Notes: generated by a model not told the origin, from the letters alone. A DNA stretch of 64,000 nt from Flavobacterium foetidum (GCF_004634245.1 NZ_SJTF01000004.1:1-64000), one strand, 5' to 3'; positions 26,717-36,957 are shown, counted from the stretch's first letter. A program made the numbers and translations.

Positions 26717-27574
26717 ATGGCTTGGTTTAAAAGACAAGAAAAAGGGATTACGACCGCGACAGAAGACAAGATGGACGTTCCGAAAGGATTGTGGTACAAA
26801 TCTCCTACTGGAAAAATTATTGACGCTGACGAATTAGCGAGAAATTTATTCGTTAGCCCTGAAGATGATTTTCACGTTCGAATTGGAAGCGCAACCTATT
26901 TTGAAATTTTATTCGACAACAACGAATTTGTTGAGTTAGATAAAAACATGACATCCAAAGATCCTTTGCACTTTGTGGACACAAAGAAATATGCAGAAAG
27001 ATTGAAAGATGTAATGGAGAAAACTCATCTTAAAGATGCTGTTCGTACCGGAGTAGGAAAATCTAAAGGAAGAGAACTTGTAATCTGCTGTATGGATTTT
27101 GCTTTTATCGGAGGATCTATGGGGGCGGTTGTAGGTGAAAAAATTGCAAGAGGTATTGATCACGCCATCAAAAACAAATTGCCTTTTGTAATGATTTCTA
27201 AATCTGGTGGAGCTCGTATGATGGAAGCTGCTTATTCTTTAATGCAATTAGCAAAAACTTCTGTAAAACTAGCTCAATTAGCGGAAGCTAAATTACCTTA
27301 TATCTCTCTATGTACAGACCCAACAACCGGAGGAACAACTGCATCTTACGCAATGTTAGGAGACATCAACATCTCTGAGCCAGGCGCTTTGATTGGTTTT
27401 GCTGGTCCGCGTGTTGTTCGTGACACTACAGGAAAAGATTTGCCAGAAGGTTTCCAAACTGCTGAGTTCTTATTAGAGCACGGTTTCTTAGACTTTATCA
27501 CGCCTAGAAAAGAATTGAAAGATAAGATCAACTTATATATCGATTTGATTCAGAATAATGATATTAGAAAATAG
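26717..27574 (+). CDS. accD: Acetyl-CoA carboxylase, carboxyltransferase beta subunit, lacking the zinc ribbon cysteines
   Basis: AccD with AccA transfers the carboxyl group from biotin to acetyl-CoA, the first step of fatty acid synthesis. The carboxyltransferase core is intact ([64 protein letters not shown]). The N-terminal segment that normally carries a four-cysteine zinc ribbon aligns ([20 protein letters not shown]) but all four cysteines are replaced, so no zinc can bind there. accA is not in the window. Confidence 0.95.
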   Translation: MAWFKRQEKGITTATEDKMDVPKGLWYKSPTGKIIDADELARNLFVSPEDDFHVRIGSATYFEILFDNNEFVELDKNMTSKDPLHFVDTKKYAERLKDVMEKTHLKDAVRTGVGKSKGRELVICCMDFAFIGGSMGAVVGEKIARGIDHAIKNKLPFVMISKSGGARMMEAAYSLMQLAKTSVKLAQLAEAKLPYISLCTDPTTGGTTASYAMLGDINISEPGALIGFAGPRVVRDTTGKDLPEGFQTAEFLLEHGFLDFITPRKELKDKINLYIDLIQNNDIRK

Positions 27575-27600
27575 TTTTTAAGACTATTTTAAAAAAACAC

Positions 27601-27636
27601 AAAATCTCAAGAAAATAGCTTCTTGGGATTTTTTAT
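27601..27636 (+). terminator. Terminator after accD
   Basis: A near-perfect 13-bp stem (27601-27613 with 27620-27632) and a 6-nt loop end in a T run. Confidence 0.85.
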
Positions 27637-28118
27637 TTTAAACCATATAAGTTATATAAGTGAAATCAAACTATTGATCGAATCTAATCTTGAAGATATA
27701 TTTTATGCTTCTCAAAATGATACAATTAAAAATCCCTTATTTCTTGAATTCCTAAACACAAAAAAATTGACCCTTACATTATCGGAAGAACTACTCAAGA
27801 AGAAGACACTGTTTTAAAATATAAAAACAATCAAAACAGAAATATCTACTATTATCCTGACTCCATAAAATGAGATAAAACAAAGATTAAACTTACAAGC
27901 AACAAATAAGAATATCCCTCGTTCCTACGGAACTTATTTCATCGTGTGGTTTCATTATTCAACGGATTGAAATCCGTTGCTACAAAATGATTCATTCCTA
28001 TGGAATTTATATTTTTAAAATCATAGCTAATCAGTCAACTTACAATCTCTAGAAAAAACCTTTGCCACTTTGTCACTCTGTAACTTTGTAACTAAAAAAC
28101 TCAGCATCTTTTAAAAAC
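27637..28118. other. Intergenic region with dispersed palindromic repeats, no convincing gene
   Basis: Between the accD terminator and the ABC permease there is an uncertain 64-codon frame (27623-27817, starting with TTG inside the terminator) and then a cluster of short palindromes. No protein family was recognised. Confidence 0.55.
27918..28010. repeat. Cluster of short palindromes (GGATTGAAATCC and TTCCTAYGGAA)
   Basis: AACGGATTGAAATCCGTT (27961-27978) is a perfect 8-bp hairpin with a 2-nt loop, flanked by TTCCTACGGAA (27922-27932) and ATTCCTATGGAAT (27994-28006). The two flanks are versions of one motif. It looks like a dispersed intergenic element of this genus. Confidence 0.7.
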
Positions 28119-29366
28119 CTACATCCCTGTTCGAATAGCCTCAACAGGATCCAAATTAGCTGCAGAAATCGCTGGAAGAATTCCCGAAATCAATCCAATT
28201 ATAGCGGCCAAAACAGTTCCTAAAATTATATTTCCAAAACTCAATACAAATTCAAAATCCAGAAGTTTGGTCAAGCCGAATGCAATACCCCAAACCATTA
28301 ACAGACCAATAATACCACCGATAACAGATAAAATTATGGCTTCAAACAAAAATTGGAATAAAATAAATTTATTTTTTGCTCCCAATGATTTTTGAATCCC
28401 GATTAGATTAGTCCGTTCTTTTACCGAAACAAACATAATATTCGCAATTCCAAAACCACCTACCAAAAGAGAAAAACCACTGATGATCCATCCTACAACA
28501 TTCATCTGACCAATAATTCCGTCTATAAAATCGGTAAAACCAGAAAGAACATTAATAAAGAAATTATCCATTTCGCCTGCTTTTATACCACGGATGGCAC
28601 GAAGTTTTTGAGACACTTCGGCTTTGTAAGCATCCATATCTACTCCTTTTGTAGGCTTCAAAACAATAACTGGCGTCATGGCATCGCTGTCACCATACAT
28701 GCGACGTAAAAAATTAGCTGGCAGATAAACCGACGTATCGTTGCTGTCTCCAAAAAAACCAGCTCCTTGTTTCGCCATGACGCCAATAACCGTAAAACGC
28801 TGCCCATACAGCCGAATATTTTTCCCTATAGGATCAGTTCCTGCAAAAAGACCTTCTGCAATATCATATCCTAAAACAATAACAGGAGTTCCAGAATTGG
28901 ATTCAGATTCATTGTAAAACCTTCCTTTATCAAAAGTTAATCCATCAATATCTACCATTTCAGAAGATGACGGAATAATATTTACATCAGCAACAGTTCT
29001 CGAATCGTATTTCAGCGTTTCGTGGCTTACAAAAAGCTGATACCCGACTTGATCTGTATTATTCATTGAATTTTTCAATCCGACATATTCGTCATATTTC
29101 ACATTTGGAAACTGTTCTCTCTTCCACTGTGGAATTTCTGAAGGCCCAAAACTGAATTTCATTAGATAAATCGTGTTCTTATCTAAACTACTCAAATCTT
29201 TAGAGATTTTTTTATCCAAAGAATCAACTGCCGCCAACACTGCTATGATCGAAAAAATACCAATTGTAACGCCCAACAGCGACAACAAAGTTCGCAGTTT
29301 ATTATTGCGTAAAGCATTAATGGCAAAGCCTAAACTTTCTTTTAATAATCTTAGATAAAGAAGCAT
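28119..29366 (-). CDS. ABC transporter permease, MacB/FtsX type
   Basis: The 415-residue protein has one N-terminal membrane helix (RTLLSLLGVTIGIFSIIAVLA, ~25-45), a large periplasmic MacB-like domain, and a C-terminal FtsX block of three helices (about 285-410) with the phrase VKERTNLIGIQKSLGAK and the ending ISAANLDPVEAIRTGM, which is typical for this family. It probably works with an ATP-binding protein of the LolD/MacB type encoded elsewhere, in lipoprotein or peptide export or a mechanotransmission role. It is alone on this strand. Confidence 0.9.
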   Translation of the reverse strand: MLLYLRLLKESLGFAINALRNNKLRTLLSLLGVTIGIFSIIAVLAAVDSLDKKISKDLSSLDKNTIYLMKFSFGPSEIPQWKREQFPNVKYDEYVGLKNSMNNTDQVGYQLFVSHETLKYDSRTVADVNIIPSSSEMVDIDGLTFDKGRFYNESESNSGTPVIVLGYDIAEGLFAGTDPIGKNIRLYGQRFTVIGVMAKQGAGFFGDSNDTSVYLPANFLRRMYGDSDAMTPVIVLKPTKGVDMDAYKAEVSQKLRAIRGIKAGEMDNFFINVLSGFTDFIDGIIGQMNVVGWIISGFSLLVGGFGIANIMFVSVKERTNLIGIQKSLGAKNKFILFQFLFEAIILSVIGGIIGLLMVWGIAFGLTKLLDFEFVLSFGNIILGTVLAAIIGLISGILPAISAANLDPVEAIRTGM

Positions 29367-29499
29367 ATTTTTGTATTTTTCAATAAAGTAAAATTCAATA
29401 ATTTAGAAATAAAAACCTAATAAAAGTTAACTTACTCATCAGTAGATTTTTTTAGCATTTTGTTACATTAATTTTTTTTAAAATAATATATAAAAAAAC

Positions 29500-29507
29500 T
29501 ACTTTTG
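29500..29507 (+). promoter_or_regulatory. -7 element (TACTTTTG) of purH
   Basis: TACTTTTG matches TAnnTTTG and ends 24 bp before the purH ATG. It overlaps the upstream in-frame TTG, which rules that codon out as a start if this promoter is used. Confidence 0.5.
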
Positions 29508-29531
29508 CAGACTGAAAAACATAACTACACA

Positions 29532-31058
29532 ATGAGTACAACTAAAACAATACAATCAGCATTAATTTCGGTTTTTTCTAAAGATGGCTTAGAGCCGATT
29601 GTTAAGAAATTACACGAACAAAATGTGACCATTTATTCGACTGGAGGAACCGAAGATTTTATTAAAAACCTTGGAATTCCTGTAGTTCCGGTTGAAGACA
29701 TAACAGCTTTTCCAGAAATTTTGGGCGGACGAGTAAAAACACTTCACCCTAAAATTTTCGGAGGTATTTTGAACCGTCAGGACAACGAAAGCGATGTGCA
29801 GCAAATGAAAGAGTTTGACATCCCTCAAATCGACTTGGTGATTGTAGATTTGTACCCATTTGAAAAAACTGTTGCATCTGGAGCAAGCGAGCAGGATATT
29901 ATCGAAAAAATTGATATCGGAGGTATTTCATTAATCCGTGCGGCTGCAAAAAATTTCAAAGACACTGTAATTGTTCCTTCTATGAACGAATACCAATTGT
30001 TTTTGGATTTAATTACAGAACAAAATGGTGCTACAACTCTTGAGAACAGAAGATTATTTGCATCAAAAGCTTTTAATGTTTCTTCTCATTATGACGGTGC
30101 TATTTTTAATTATTTCAATACAGACGAAACGATTTACAAAGAAAGCATTTCTAACGGGCAGGTTTTAAGATATGGTGAAAACCCGCATCAAAAAGGGTTT
30201 TTCTTTGGAGATTTTGATGCCATGTTTAATAAACTTCACGGCAAAGAATTATCATACAACAACCTTTTAGATGTTGACGCAGCTGTAAACTTAATTGCCG
30301 AGTTTAAGACAGACGGACCAACATTTGCTATTTTAAAACACAACAACGCCTGCGGTTTGGCTTCAAGAAAAACAATCAGTGAAGCGTATCTGGCTGCTTT
30401 GGCTTGCGACCCTACTTCTGCATTTGGAGGAGTATTGATTTCTAATACCAAAATTGATTTAGAAACAGCCGAAGAAATCAACAAACTATTCTGCGAAGTT
30501 GTTATTGCTCCTGCTTATGATGATGGAGCAGTTACAGTTTTACAAGAAAAGAAAAATAGAATCATTTTAGTTCAAAATGAAGTTGAATTGCCATCAAAAC
30601 AAGTAAGAACTTGTCTTAACGGATTGTTAATTCAAGACAGAAATAACATTACGGATAATAAAGAGCATTTAAAAACCGTTACTATAACTGAACCAACCGC
30701 TCAGGAAATAGAAGATTTAATTTTTGCTTCTAAAATTTGCAAAAACACAAAATCAAATACAATTGTGTTTGCAAAAAACGGAACCCTAATTTCATCAGGA
30801 ACAGGTCAGACCTCGAGAGTAGATGCTTTAATACAAGCTGTAGACAAAGCAAAAGCATTTGGATTTGACTTAAACGGCGCTTCTATGGCGAGTGATGCGT
30901 TTTTCCCGTTTCCTGACTGTGTAGAATTGGCAAAAAAAGCTGGAATAACAGCTGTAATTCAGCCAGGAGGTTCAATCAAAGACGAATTAAGTATAAATTA
31001 TTGCAATGAAAATAATCTTGCAATGGTATTTACAGGAACGCGTCATTTTAAACATTAA
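29532..31058 (+). CDS. purH: Bifunctional AICAR formyltransferase / IMP cyclohydrolase
   Basis: PurH does the last two steps of IMP synthesis. The N-terminal MGS-like cyclohydrolase domain (STGGTEDFIKNLGIPV, GRVKTLHPKIFGG) and the C-terminal formyltransferase domain (RYGENPHQKGFFFGDF, LKHNNACGLASRKTISEAY, ending SINYCNENNLAMVFTGTRHFKH) are both complete, about 509 residues. The ATG at 29532 was chosen because the longer frame starts inside the -7 promoter box. mreB follows after 54 bp, a neighbourhood seen in other Bacteroidota. Confidence 0.97.
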   Translation: MSTTKTIQSALISVFSKDGLEPIVKKLHEQNVTIYSTGGTEDFIKNLGIPVVPVEDITAFPEILGGRVKTLHPKIFGGILNRQDNESDVQQMKEFDIPQIDLVIVDLYPFEKTVASGASEQDIIEKIDIGGISLIRAAAKNFKDTVIVPSMNEYQLFLDLITEQNGATTLENRRLFASKAFNVSSHYDGAIFNYFNTDETIYKESISNGQVLRYGENPHQKGFFFGDFDAMFNKLHGKELSYNNLLDVDAAVNLIAEFKTDGPTFAILKHNNACGLASRKTISEAYLAALACDPTSAFGGVLISNTKIDLETAEEINKLFCEVVIAPAYDDGAVTVLQEKKNRIILVQNEVELPSKQVRTCLNGLLIQDRNNITDNKEHLKTVTITEPTAQEIEDLIFASKICKNTKSNTIVFAKNGTLISSGTGQTSRVDALIQAVDKAKAFGFDLNGASMASDAFFPFPDCVELAKKAGITAVIQPGGSIKDELSINYCNENNLAMVFTGTRHFKH

Positions 31059-31112
31059 TTTGTTTAACTTTGTTCAAAATAATTTATAACATTTTAAACC
31101 CCTAACAAATAT

Positions 31113-32141
31113 ATGGGATTTTTTGATTTCATGACCGAGGATATTGCGATAGACCTTGGTACCGCAAACACTTTAATCATTCATAATGATAAGGTTGTCA
31201 TTGACAGCCCTTCTATCGTGGCACGTGATAGAGTATCAGGCAAAATCATCGCTGTTGGTAAAGAAGCCAATATGATGCAAGGTAAAACGCATGAAAACAT
31301 TAAGACCATAAGGCCTTTAAAAGATGGTGTAATCGCCGATTTTGACGCTTCGGAAAAAATGATCAATATGTTCATTAAAAGCATTCCAGCATTAAAAAAG
31401 AGAATGTTTACGCCAGCTTTGAGAATGGTAGTTTGTATTCCGTCTGGAATTACCGAGGTTGAGATGCGTGCTGTAAAAGAGTCTTGTGAGCGTGTAAACG
31501 GAAAAGAAGTTTACTTGATTCACGAGCCAATGGCTGCAGCAATCGGTATCGGAATCGACATCATGCAACCAAAAGGAAACATGATTGTAGATATTGGAGG
31601 TGGTACAACAGAAATCGCTGTAATAGCATTAGGAGGTATTGTTTGCGATAAATCTGTAAAAATTGCGGGTGACGTTTTTACAAACGACATCGTATATTAC
31701 ATGCGTACACAACACAACCTTTTTGTTGGGGAAAGTACTGCAGAGAAAATCAAAATTCAAATTGGAGCCGCTATCGAAGACTTAGACGGACCGCCAGAAG
31801 ACATGTCGGTTCAAGGTCGAGATTTGCTTACCGGTAAACCAAAACAAGTAGACGTTTCTTATCGAGAAATCGCAAAAGCACTTGATAAATCGATTCAGCG
31901 TATTGAAGATGCCGTAATGGAAACATTATCACAGACTCCTCCAGAGTTGGCAGCAGATATCTACAATACTGGTATTTATCTAGCTGGTGGAGGTTCTATG
32001 CTTAGAGGTCTTGATAAACGTATTTCTCAAAAAACAGATCTTCCTGTTTATATCGCTGAAGATCCGTTAAGAGCTGTTGTAAGAGGAACCGGAATGGCGC
32101 TTAAAAACATTTCAAAATTCAAAAGCATCTTAATCAAGTAA
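31113..32141 (+). CDS. mreB: Rod shape-determining protein, actin homologue
   Basis: MreB polymerises under the membrane and directs the cell-elongation peptidoglycan machinery. The nucleotide-binding motifs are present: DIAIDLGTANTLI (residues ~10-22), MIVDIGGGTTEIAVIALGG (~157-175) and GIYLAGGGSMLRGLD (~292-306). The 342-residue length is standard. It heads the operon mreB-mreC-mreD-mrdA-rodA. Confidence 0.98.
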   Translation: MGFFDFMTEDIAIDLGTANTLIIHNDKVVIDSPSIVARDRVSGKIIAVGKEANMMQGKTHENIKTIRPLKDGVIADFDASEKMINMFIKSIPALKKRMFTPALRMVVCIPSGITEVEMRAVKESCERVNGKEVYLIHEPMAAAIGIGIDIMQPKGNMIVDIGGGTTEIAVIALGGIVCDKSVKIAGDVFTNDIVYYMRTQHNLFVGESTAEKIKIQIGAAIEDLDGPPEDMSVQGRDLLTGKPKQVDVSYREIAKALDKSIQRIEDAVMETLSQTPPELAADIYNTGIYLAGGGSMLRGLDKRISQKTDLPVYIAEDPLRAVVRGTGMALKNISKFKSILIK

Positions 32142-32247
32142 GGTTTAAGATTATAATATATTTTTTATTAGGGTTAAATTTTAATGTTTAACTCTAATAA
32201 AATTTGAAACTAAAAGCATATCCTGAAACAAAATAACCAAACAAGAA

Positions 32248-33078
32248 ATGCAGCAAATTTTTAATTTTATTATACGAAACAGCAATCGATTGCTGTTTTT
32301 GCTGCTTTTAGGTATTTCGTTAGGTCTCACAATCCAATCCCATTCTTACCATAGAAGCAGAGTAATCAATTCAGCTAATTTTTTAAGCGGAGGTGTTTAC
32401 GAAAGAATTAATCGTGTTAATGAATATTTGAATTTAAGAGCCGAAAACGACGAACTTGTACTTGAGAACGCAAGATTAAAAAGCTTATTATTTAATAAGG
32501 AAGACACTTCAAAAATGCCGCTTCCGGATACAATTAAAGGGGTGAAACCTGCGGATATTATCGTTTCTAAAGTGATTCATAACTCTTACAATTCACACGA
32601 AAACTTTATTACCTTAAATTCTGGAAGAAACGAAGGCGTAAAACAGGATATGGGAGTAATCAACAGTTTGGGAATTGTGGGTGTTGTTGACAATACTTCG
32701 GCAAATTATTCTACTGTTGTGAGTATCTTAAACATGAAGTCTCAGATTAATGCCAAAATAAAAAAATCAAACCATTTTGGGTCTTTAACCTGGAATGGAA
32801 AAAACACAGGATTTGTACAGCTTGAGGATGTTCCTAGACTTGCTTCTATAAGAAAGGGCGACACTATTGTTACTGGAGGACAATCTGTGATCTTTCCTGA
32901 AGGAATCAACATTGGTACAGTAGACAAAATCTTCATAAAAACAGGAACCAGCTATTATGTCATTAATGTCAAACTATTTAACGACATGACCAATCTGGGA
33001 CATGTTTACATCATTAAAAGCAAAGGCAGAGAAGAACTTATTAATTTAGAAAACAAAAGCAAGGAAAAAGATGAGTAG
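32248..33078 (+). CDS. mreC: Rod shape-determining protein MreC
   Basis: MreC links MreB to the periplasmic wall synthases. The 276-residue product has an N-terminal membrane helix (RLLFLLLLGISLGLTI, ~14-29), a coiled coil (EYLNLRAENDELVLENARLK) and the beta-barrel domain with ITLNSGRNEGVKQDMGVI and GIVGVVDNTSANYSTVVSI. It overlaps mreD by 8 bp, which suggests coupled translation. Confidence 0.95.
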   Translation: MQQIFNFIIRNSNRLLFLLLLGISLGLTIQSHSYHRSRVINSANFLSGGVYERINRVNEYLNLRAENDELVLENARLKSLLFNKEDTSKMPLPDTIKGVKPADIIVSKVIHNSYNSHENFITLNSGRNEGVKQDMGVINSLGIVGVVDNTSANYSTVVSILNMKSQINAKIKKSNHFGSLTWNGKNTGFVQLEDVPRLASIRKGDTIVTGGQSVIFPEGINIGTVDKIFIKTGTSYYVINVKLFNDMTNLGHVYIIKSKGREELINLENKSKEKDE

Positions 33079-33577
33079 CGCTTTGTTGGTAAATATTTTT
33101 CGTTTCATTATACTTCTGGCAGTTCAGGTTGTTATTTTCAACAACATGAACTTTCTCGGATATATAAGCTCTTTTCCTTACATCCTATACATAATATTAT
33201 ATCCAGTAAACAGTAATAAAACAGGACTCATTATCTCCAGTTTTTTATTGGGACTTTCAATGGACATGTTTTGTAATTCGGGCGGAACACATGCTACTGC
33301 CTGTGTTATACTCGCTTATTACAGGCCTTATATTTTTAAATTTTCTTTTGGCTTAAGTTATGAATATCAGACCATAAAACTAAACGAATCACTCACGCCA
33401 GAAAGATTTTCTTTTATATTGGTTTCGGTACTGTTGCATCATATAGTGCTATTTGTTCTTGAAGCGTTCCAGTTTAAATTTATATGGGATATCTTACTCA
33501 GAACCTTATTCAGCACCATTTTGACTATAATCACTTCAATAATAATAATTTATCTTATTAAGCCTAATAAACGATGA
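33071..33577 (+). CDS. mreD: Rod shape-determining membrane protein MreD
   Basis: The 168-residue hydrophobic protein has about five membrane helices and fits the small, poorly conserved MreD family by position between mreC and mrdA. Recognisable features are the VFNNMNFLGYISSFPYI phrase and the LGLSMDMFCNSGGTHA segment. It overlaps mreC by 8 bp and mrdA by 4 bp. Confidence 0.9.
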   Translation: MSSALLVNIFRFIILLAVQVVIFNNMNFLGYISSFPYILYIILYPVNSNKTGLIISSFLLGLSMDMFCNSGGTHATACVILAYYRPYIFKFSFGLSYEYQTIKLNESLTPERFSFILVSVLLHHIVLFVLEAFQFKFIWDILLRTLFSTILTIITSIIIIYLIKPNKR

Positions 33578-35547
33578 GAAAAGTTCTGCTGCCCACTTTA
33601 ATTATTATTGCAGCATCTTTGCTAGTGATTCGAATCTTCTTTTTGCAAATTATAGACGATTCATTCAAACTGAAATCAGAAAACAATGCAATAAAAAAAG
33701 TCTACGATTATCCAGAAAGAGGATATATTTATGATCGTAACGGGAAATTATTGGTAGCCAATCAGGCTTCTTACGATATTATGGTAATTCCGCGCGAAAT
33801 CAAAGAAGATTTAAATGTTGCCGAATTCTGCCAATTATTAAGCATCACTCCTGAAGAATACCATAAAAGAATCGAGAAGGCAAAAGTTTACAGCCCACGC
33901 CTTCCTTCGGTGTTTTTAGCGCAACTCAACAAAAATGAATTCGCCGCTTTTCAAGAGAAAATCAGAAAATACGAAGGGTTTTATTTCCAAAAACGTTCTC
34001 TTCGTGATTACGAAGTAGATTATGGCGCAAATATCTTTGGCTTTATTACACAGGTTAATGAAAAATTAATTGCTAAGAACCCATACTACAATAGCGGAGA
34101 TTTGATTGGAAAACAAGGTGTAGAAGAAAGCTATGAGGAAATTTTACGCGGAATAAAAGGAGTAAAATACATTCAAAAAGATAAATACAACCGAGAAATC
34201 GGCGCTTACAAAGAGGGAAAATACGATACGATTGCCGTTGCTGGAGAAGACATCAATCTAACCATCGATGCTGAGCTCCAAAAATACGGTGAAGAATTAA
34301 TGATCAACAAACGAGGCGGAATTGTTGCAATTGAACCAAAATCTGGTGAAATTCTAGCATTGGTAACTGCTCCGTCATACGATCCTGGTATTTTGGTCGG
34401 CAGACAAAGGTCTAAGAATTATACTTTACTGTATCACGATTCTATCGCAAAACCTCTTTACGACAGAGGACTTTTAGCAGAATATCCTCCTGGCTCTCCG
34501 TTCAAAATTTTGACAGGATTAATTGCCTTGCAAGAAGGTGTGGTCAATGAACAAACCACTTTTATGTGCCATCATGGATTTAGCTATGGTGGAGGCCGTT
34601 TTATGAAATGTCACGGTTTTGGACCTCATCAACTTCATAACGGGATTTATAATTCTTGCAACACTTATTTTGGACAGGCCTATATGTTAACCATCAACAA
34701 ATATGGGGATCCAGGTAAAGCAGTAGACGTTTGGAGCGATCACGTAAAAAGTTTCGGCTTAGGCCAGTTTATGGGTTACGATTTGCCGACGGGTAAACGA
34801 GGAAACATTCCAACATCTAAAACATATAAAAGAATCTATCCTAACGGAGGATGGAGAAGTTCTACGATTGTATCTAACGCAATTGGACAAGGAGAGGTTT
34901 TGATGACTCCTATTCAGCTTGCCAATATGATGGCTACAGTCGCAAACCAAGGTTATTATTATACGCCTCATATCATAAAAAAAATAGAAGGCAGAAATAT
35001 TGATTCGAAATACACAACAAAACATGAAACTACTATTGACAAAAAGTATTTTCCTCCCGTAATCAGCGGTTTGTTTGATGTTTATAACAAAGGAACAGCT
35101 TACGCCCTTAAAGTAAATGGAATCGATATCTGCGGAAAAACAGGTACTGCGGAGAATTATGCCAAAATTAATGGAAAAAGAGAAAAACTAAAAGATCACT
35201 CTATATTTGTGGCTTTTGCACCAAAAGACAATCCAAAAATTGCTATCGCTGTAATGATCGAAAATGGAGGTTTTGGAGCAACAGTTGCGGGGCCAATTGC
35301 CAGTTTGATGATTGAGAAGTATTTAAGACATAAGATTACTAGAACAGATCTTGAAACAAGAGTTTTAAACAAAAGTTTGGCGGCTGAATACGCTAAATTG
35401 GGCGGAATGAACGAAGCAAGTAAAATCGAATCGGTGCCAAAAGATTCTGTTCTGCAAGCTAAAATCATTAAACCAAAAACAACCACGGCAGAATCACCAA
35501 AAACCGAAGCAAAAAAGACAATAATAGACACTACTAAAAAGAACTAA
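33574..35547 (+). CDS. mrdA: Penicillin-binding protein 2 (elongation transpeptidase)
   Basis: This class B penicillin-binding protein cross-links peptidoglycan during elongation. It has one N-terminal helix (~6-26), a dimerisation domain and a transpeptidase with the active-site S308-P-F-K311 (PPGSPFKILTG), S361-C-N363 and K522-T-G-T525. A cysteine pair near 332-346 (MCHHG...MKCHG) precedes the SxN motif. A Lys/Thr-rich tail follows the domain. The overlap with mreD and the 15-bp gap to rodA show one transcript. Confidence 0.97.
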   Translation: MRKVLLPTLIIIAASLLVIRIFFLQIIDDSFKLKSENNAIKKVYDYPERGYIYDRNGKLLVANQASYDIMVIPREIKEDLNVAEFCQLLSITPEEYHKRIEKAKVYSPRLPSVFLAQLNKNEFAAFQEKIRKYEGFYFQKRSLRDYEVDYGANIFGFITQVNEKLIAKNPYYNSGDLIGKQGVEESYEEILRGIKGVKYIQKDKYNREIGAYKEGKYDTIAVAGEDINLTIDAELQKYGEELMINKRGGIVAIEPKSGEILALVTAPSYDPGILVGRQRSKNYTLLYHDSIAKPLYDRGLLAEYPPGSPFKILTGLIALQEGVVNEQTTFMCHHGFSYGGGRFMKCHGFGPHQLHNGIYNSCNTYFGQAYMLTINKYGDPGKAVDVWSDHVKSFGLGQFMGYDLPTGKRGNIPTSKTYKRIYPNGGWRSSTIVSNAIGQGEVLMTPIQLANMMATVANQGYYYTPHIIKKIEGRNIDSKYTTKHETTIDKKYFPPVISGLFDVYNKGTAYALKVNGIDICGKTGTAENYAKINGKREKLKDHSIFVAFAPKDNPKIAIAVMIENGGFGATVAGPIASLMIEKYLRHKITRTDLETRVLNKSLAAEYAKLGGMNEASKIESVPKDSVLQAKIIKPKTTTAESPKTEAKKTIIDTTKKN

Positions 35548-35562
35548 CAAAGATTATTTCAA

Positions 35563-36798
35563 ATGAAAAATCAAAGTGTAAAAAATAATATCGATTGGAT
35601 AAGTGTCTTTATCTATATTGCGCTGGTTACTTTGGGCTGGCTCAATATCTATTCGTCTTCTTTACTTTCGACAGAAGGAACTTATCAAAAACAGCTCATA
35701 TTTATCGGCTGTACAATTCCGTTGATTTTTGTAGTGCTTTTTGTTGATGGTAAATTTTATGAAAAATACGCCAGTATCATTTTTGGAGTCTCTCTCCTAT
35801 CCTTGCTCGGTTTATTTGCTTTCGGAAAAACAATTGCCGGCCAGCGATGCTGGTATGCAATAGGAAGTTTTACCTTGCAACCATCAGAATTTGCCAAAGC
35901 TGCTACTTCTTTAGCATTGGCAAAATATCTCAGCGACACCCAAATCAACTTAAAAGAAGTAAACAGGCAGATACAGGCTCTAGCCATCATGCTTTTGCCG
36001 GTTATACTCATTTTACCTCAACCAGATCCCGGAAGCGCCCTTATTTATAGTGTCTTTATTTTAGTATTGTACAGAGAAGGTTTGCCTTCATGGTATGTAT
36101 GGACAGGGTTTATAACCATTGTCCTCTTTGTTTTGACCTTGATTTTGGAACCTTATGTCGTAATTTTAATCGCATTTGCCGTTTTGGCTATCATTCACTT
36201 TAAAGGAAGAGCTGTTGACAGAAACATCATTCTAAGTACAATTCTACTGGTTATTATTTCGGCGTTTGTATTTTCTGTTGATTATGTTTTTGATAACGTA
36301 TTTAAACAGCACCACAGAGATCGTTTTAATATCCTTCTAGGAAAAACAGTTGACATGAAAGGAATTGGATACAACACCAATCAGTCTGAAATCGCAATTG
36401 GATCGGGAGGATGGCTCGGAAAAGGTTTTCTTGAAGGAACTCAGACCAAAGGAGGTTTTGTACCTGAGCAACATACCGATTATATTTTCACAACTGTTGG
36501 TGAAGAATGGGGATTTGCAGGTTCTCTTGTTGTAATTGTGCTTTTCACTTGTCTTCTATTAAGAATTATTTATTTGGCAGAAAGGCAGAAAACAAAATTC
36601 AGCCGAGTCTACGGGCATTGTGTGGCCGGAATTCTATTCATTCACTTTTTTGTAAATATTGCAATGGTAATTGGAATTTTCCCGACAATCGGTGTGCCTC
36701 TTCCGTTCTTTTCATATGGGGGTTCGGGACTTTGGGGCTTTACTATACTTCTGTTCATTTTCCTCAAAATGGATGCGAACAAGGTTAACGAATGGTAA
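35563..36798 (+). CDS. rodA: Rod shape-determining protein RodA (SEDS glycosyltransferase)
   Basis: RodA polymerises glycan strands for cell elongation with PBP2. The 411-residue polytopic protein has about ten helices and the SEDS signatures: AKAATSLALAKYL (after QPSEF), LPQPDPGSALIYSVFI, and the ending FPTIGVPLPFFSYGGSGLWGF. It is the last gene of the mre operon; a terminator follows after about 100 bp. Confidence 0.97.
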   Translation: MKNQSVKNNIDWISVFIYIALVTLGWLNIYSSSLLSTEGTYQKQLIFIGCTIPLIFVVLFVDGKFYEKYASIIFGVSLLSLLGLFAFGKTIAGQRCWYAIGSFTLQPSEFAKAATSLALAKYLSDTQINLKEVNRQIQALAIMLLPVILILPQPDPGSALIYSVFILVLYREGLPSWYVWTGFITIVLFVLTLILEPYVVILIAFAVLAIIHFKGRAVDRNIILSTILLVIISAFVFSVDYVFDNVFKQHHRDRFNILLGKTVDMKGIGYNTNQSEIAIGSGGWLGKGFLEGTQTKGGFVPEQHTDYIFTTVGEEWGFAGSLVVIVLFTCLLLRIIYLAERQKTKFSRVYGHCVAGILFIHFFVNIAMVIGIFPTIGVPLPFFSYGGSGLWGFTILLFIFLKMDANKVNEW

Positions 36799-36905
36799 TC
36801 TAAACAATTCCCGTTATTAAATTCTAAATACTAAACAGCAGGATTTACAAATTGGCAACTCAACCTATCAAACTATAAATTTCTACTGTTAAGAAATAAC
36901 CGTAA

Positions 36906-36944
36906 AAAAATCCGAAGCTTTAAAAAGACTTCGGATTTTTTAGT
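36906..36944. terminator. Bidirectional terminator between rodA and the DedA gene
   Basis: A 12-bp stem (36906-36917 with 36929-36940) with an 11-nt loop sits between two convergent genes, with A and T runs on either side. Confidence 0.85.
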
Positions 36945-36957
36945 TTAGGTATATTTT

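Noticed and set aside
27623..27817. A 64-codon open frame after accD
   Set aside because: It starts with TTG inside the accD terminator hairpin and shows no recognisable domain or conserved start; it could be a remnant but I cannot support it as a gene.
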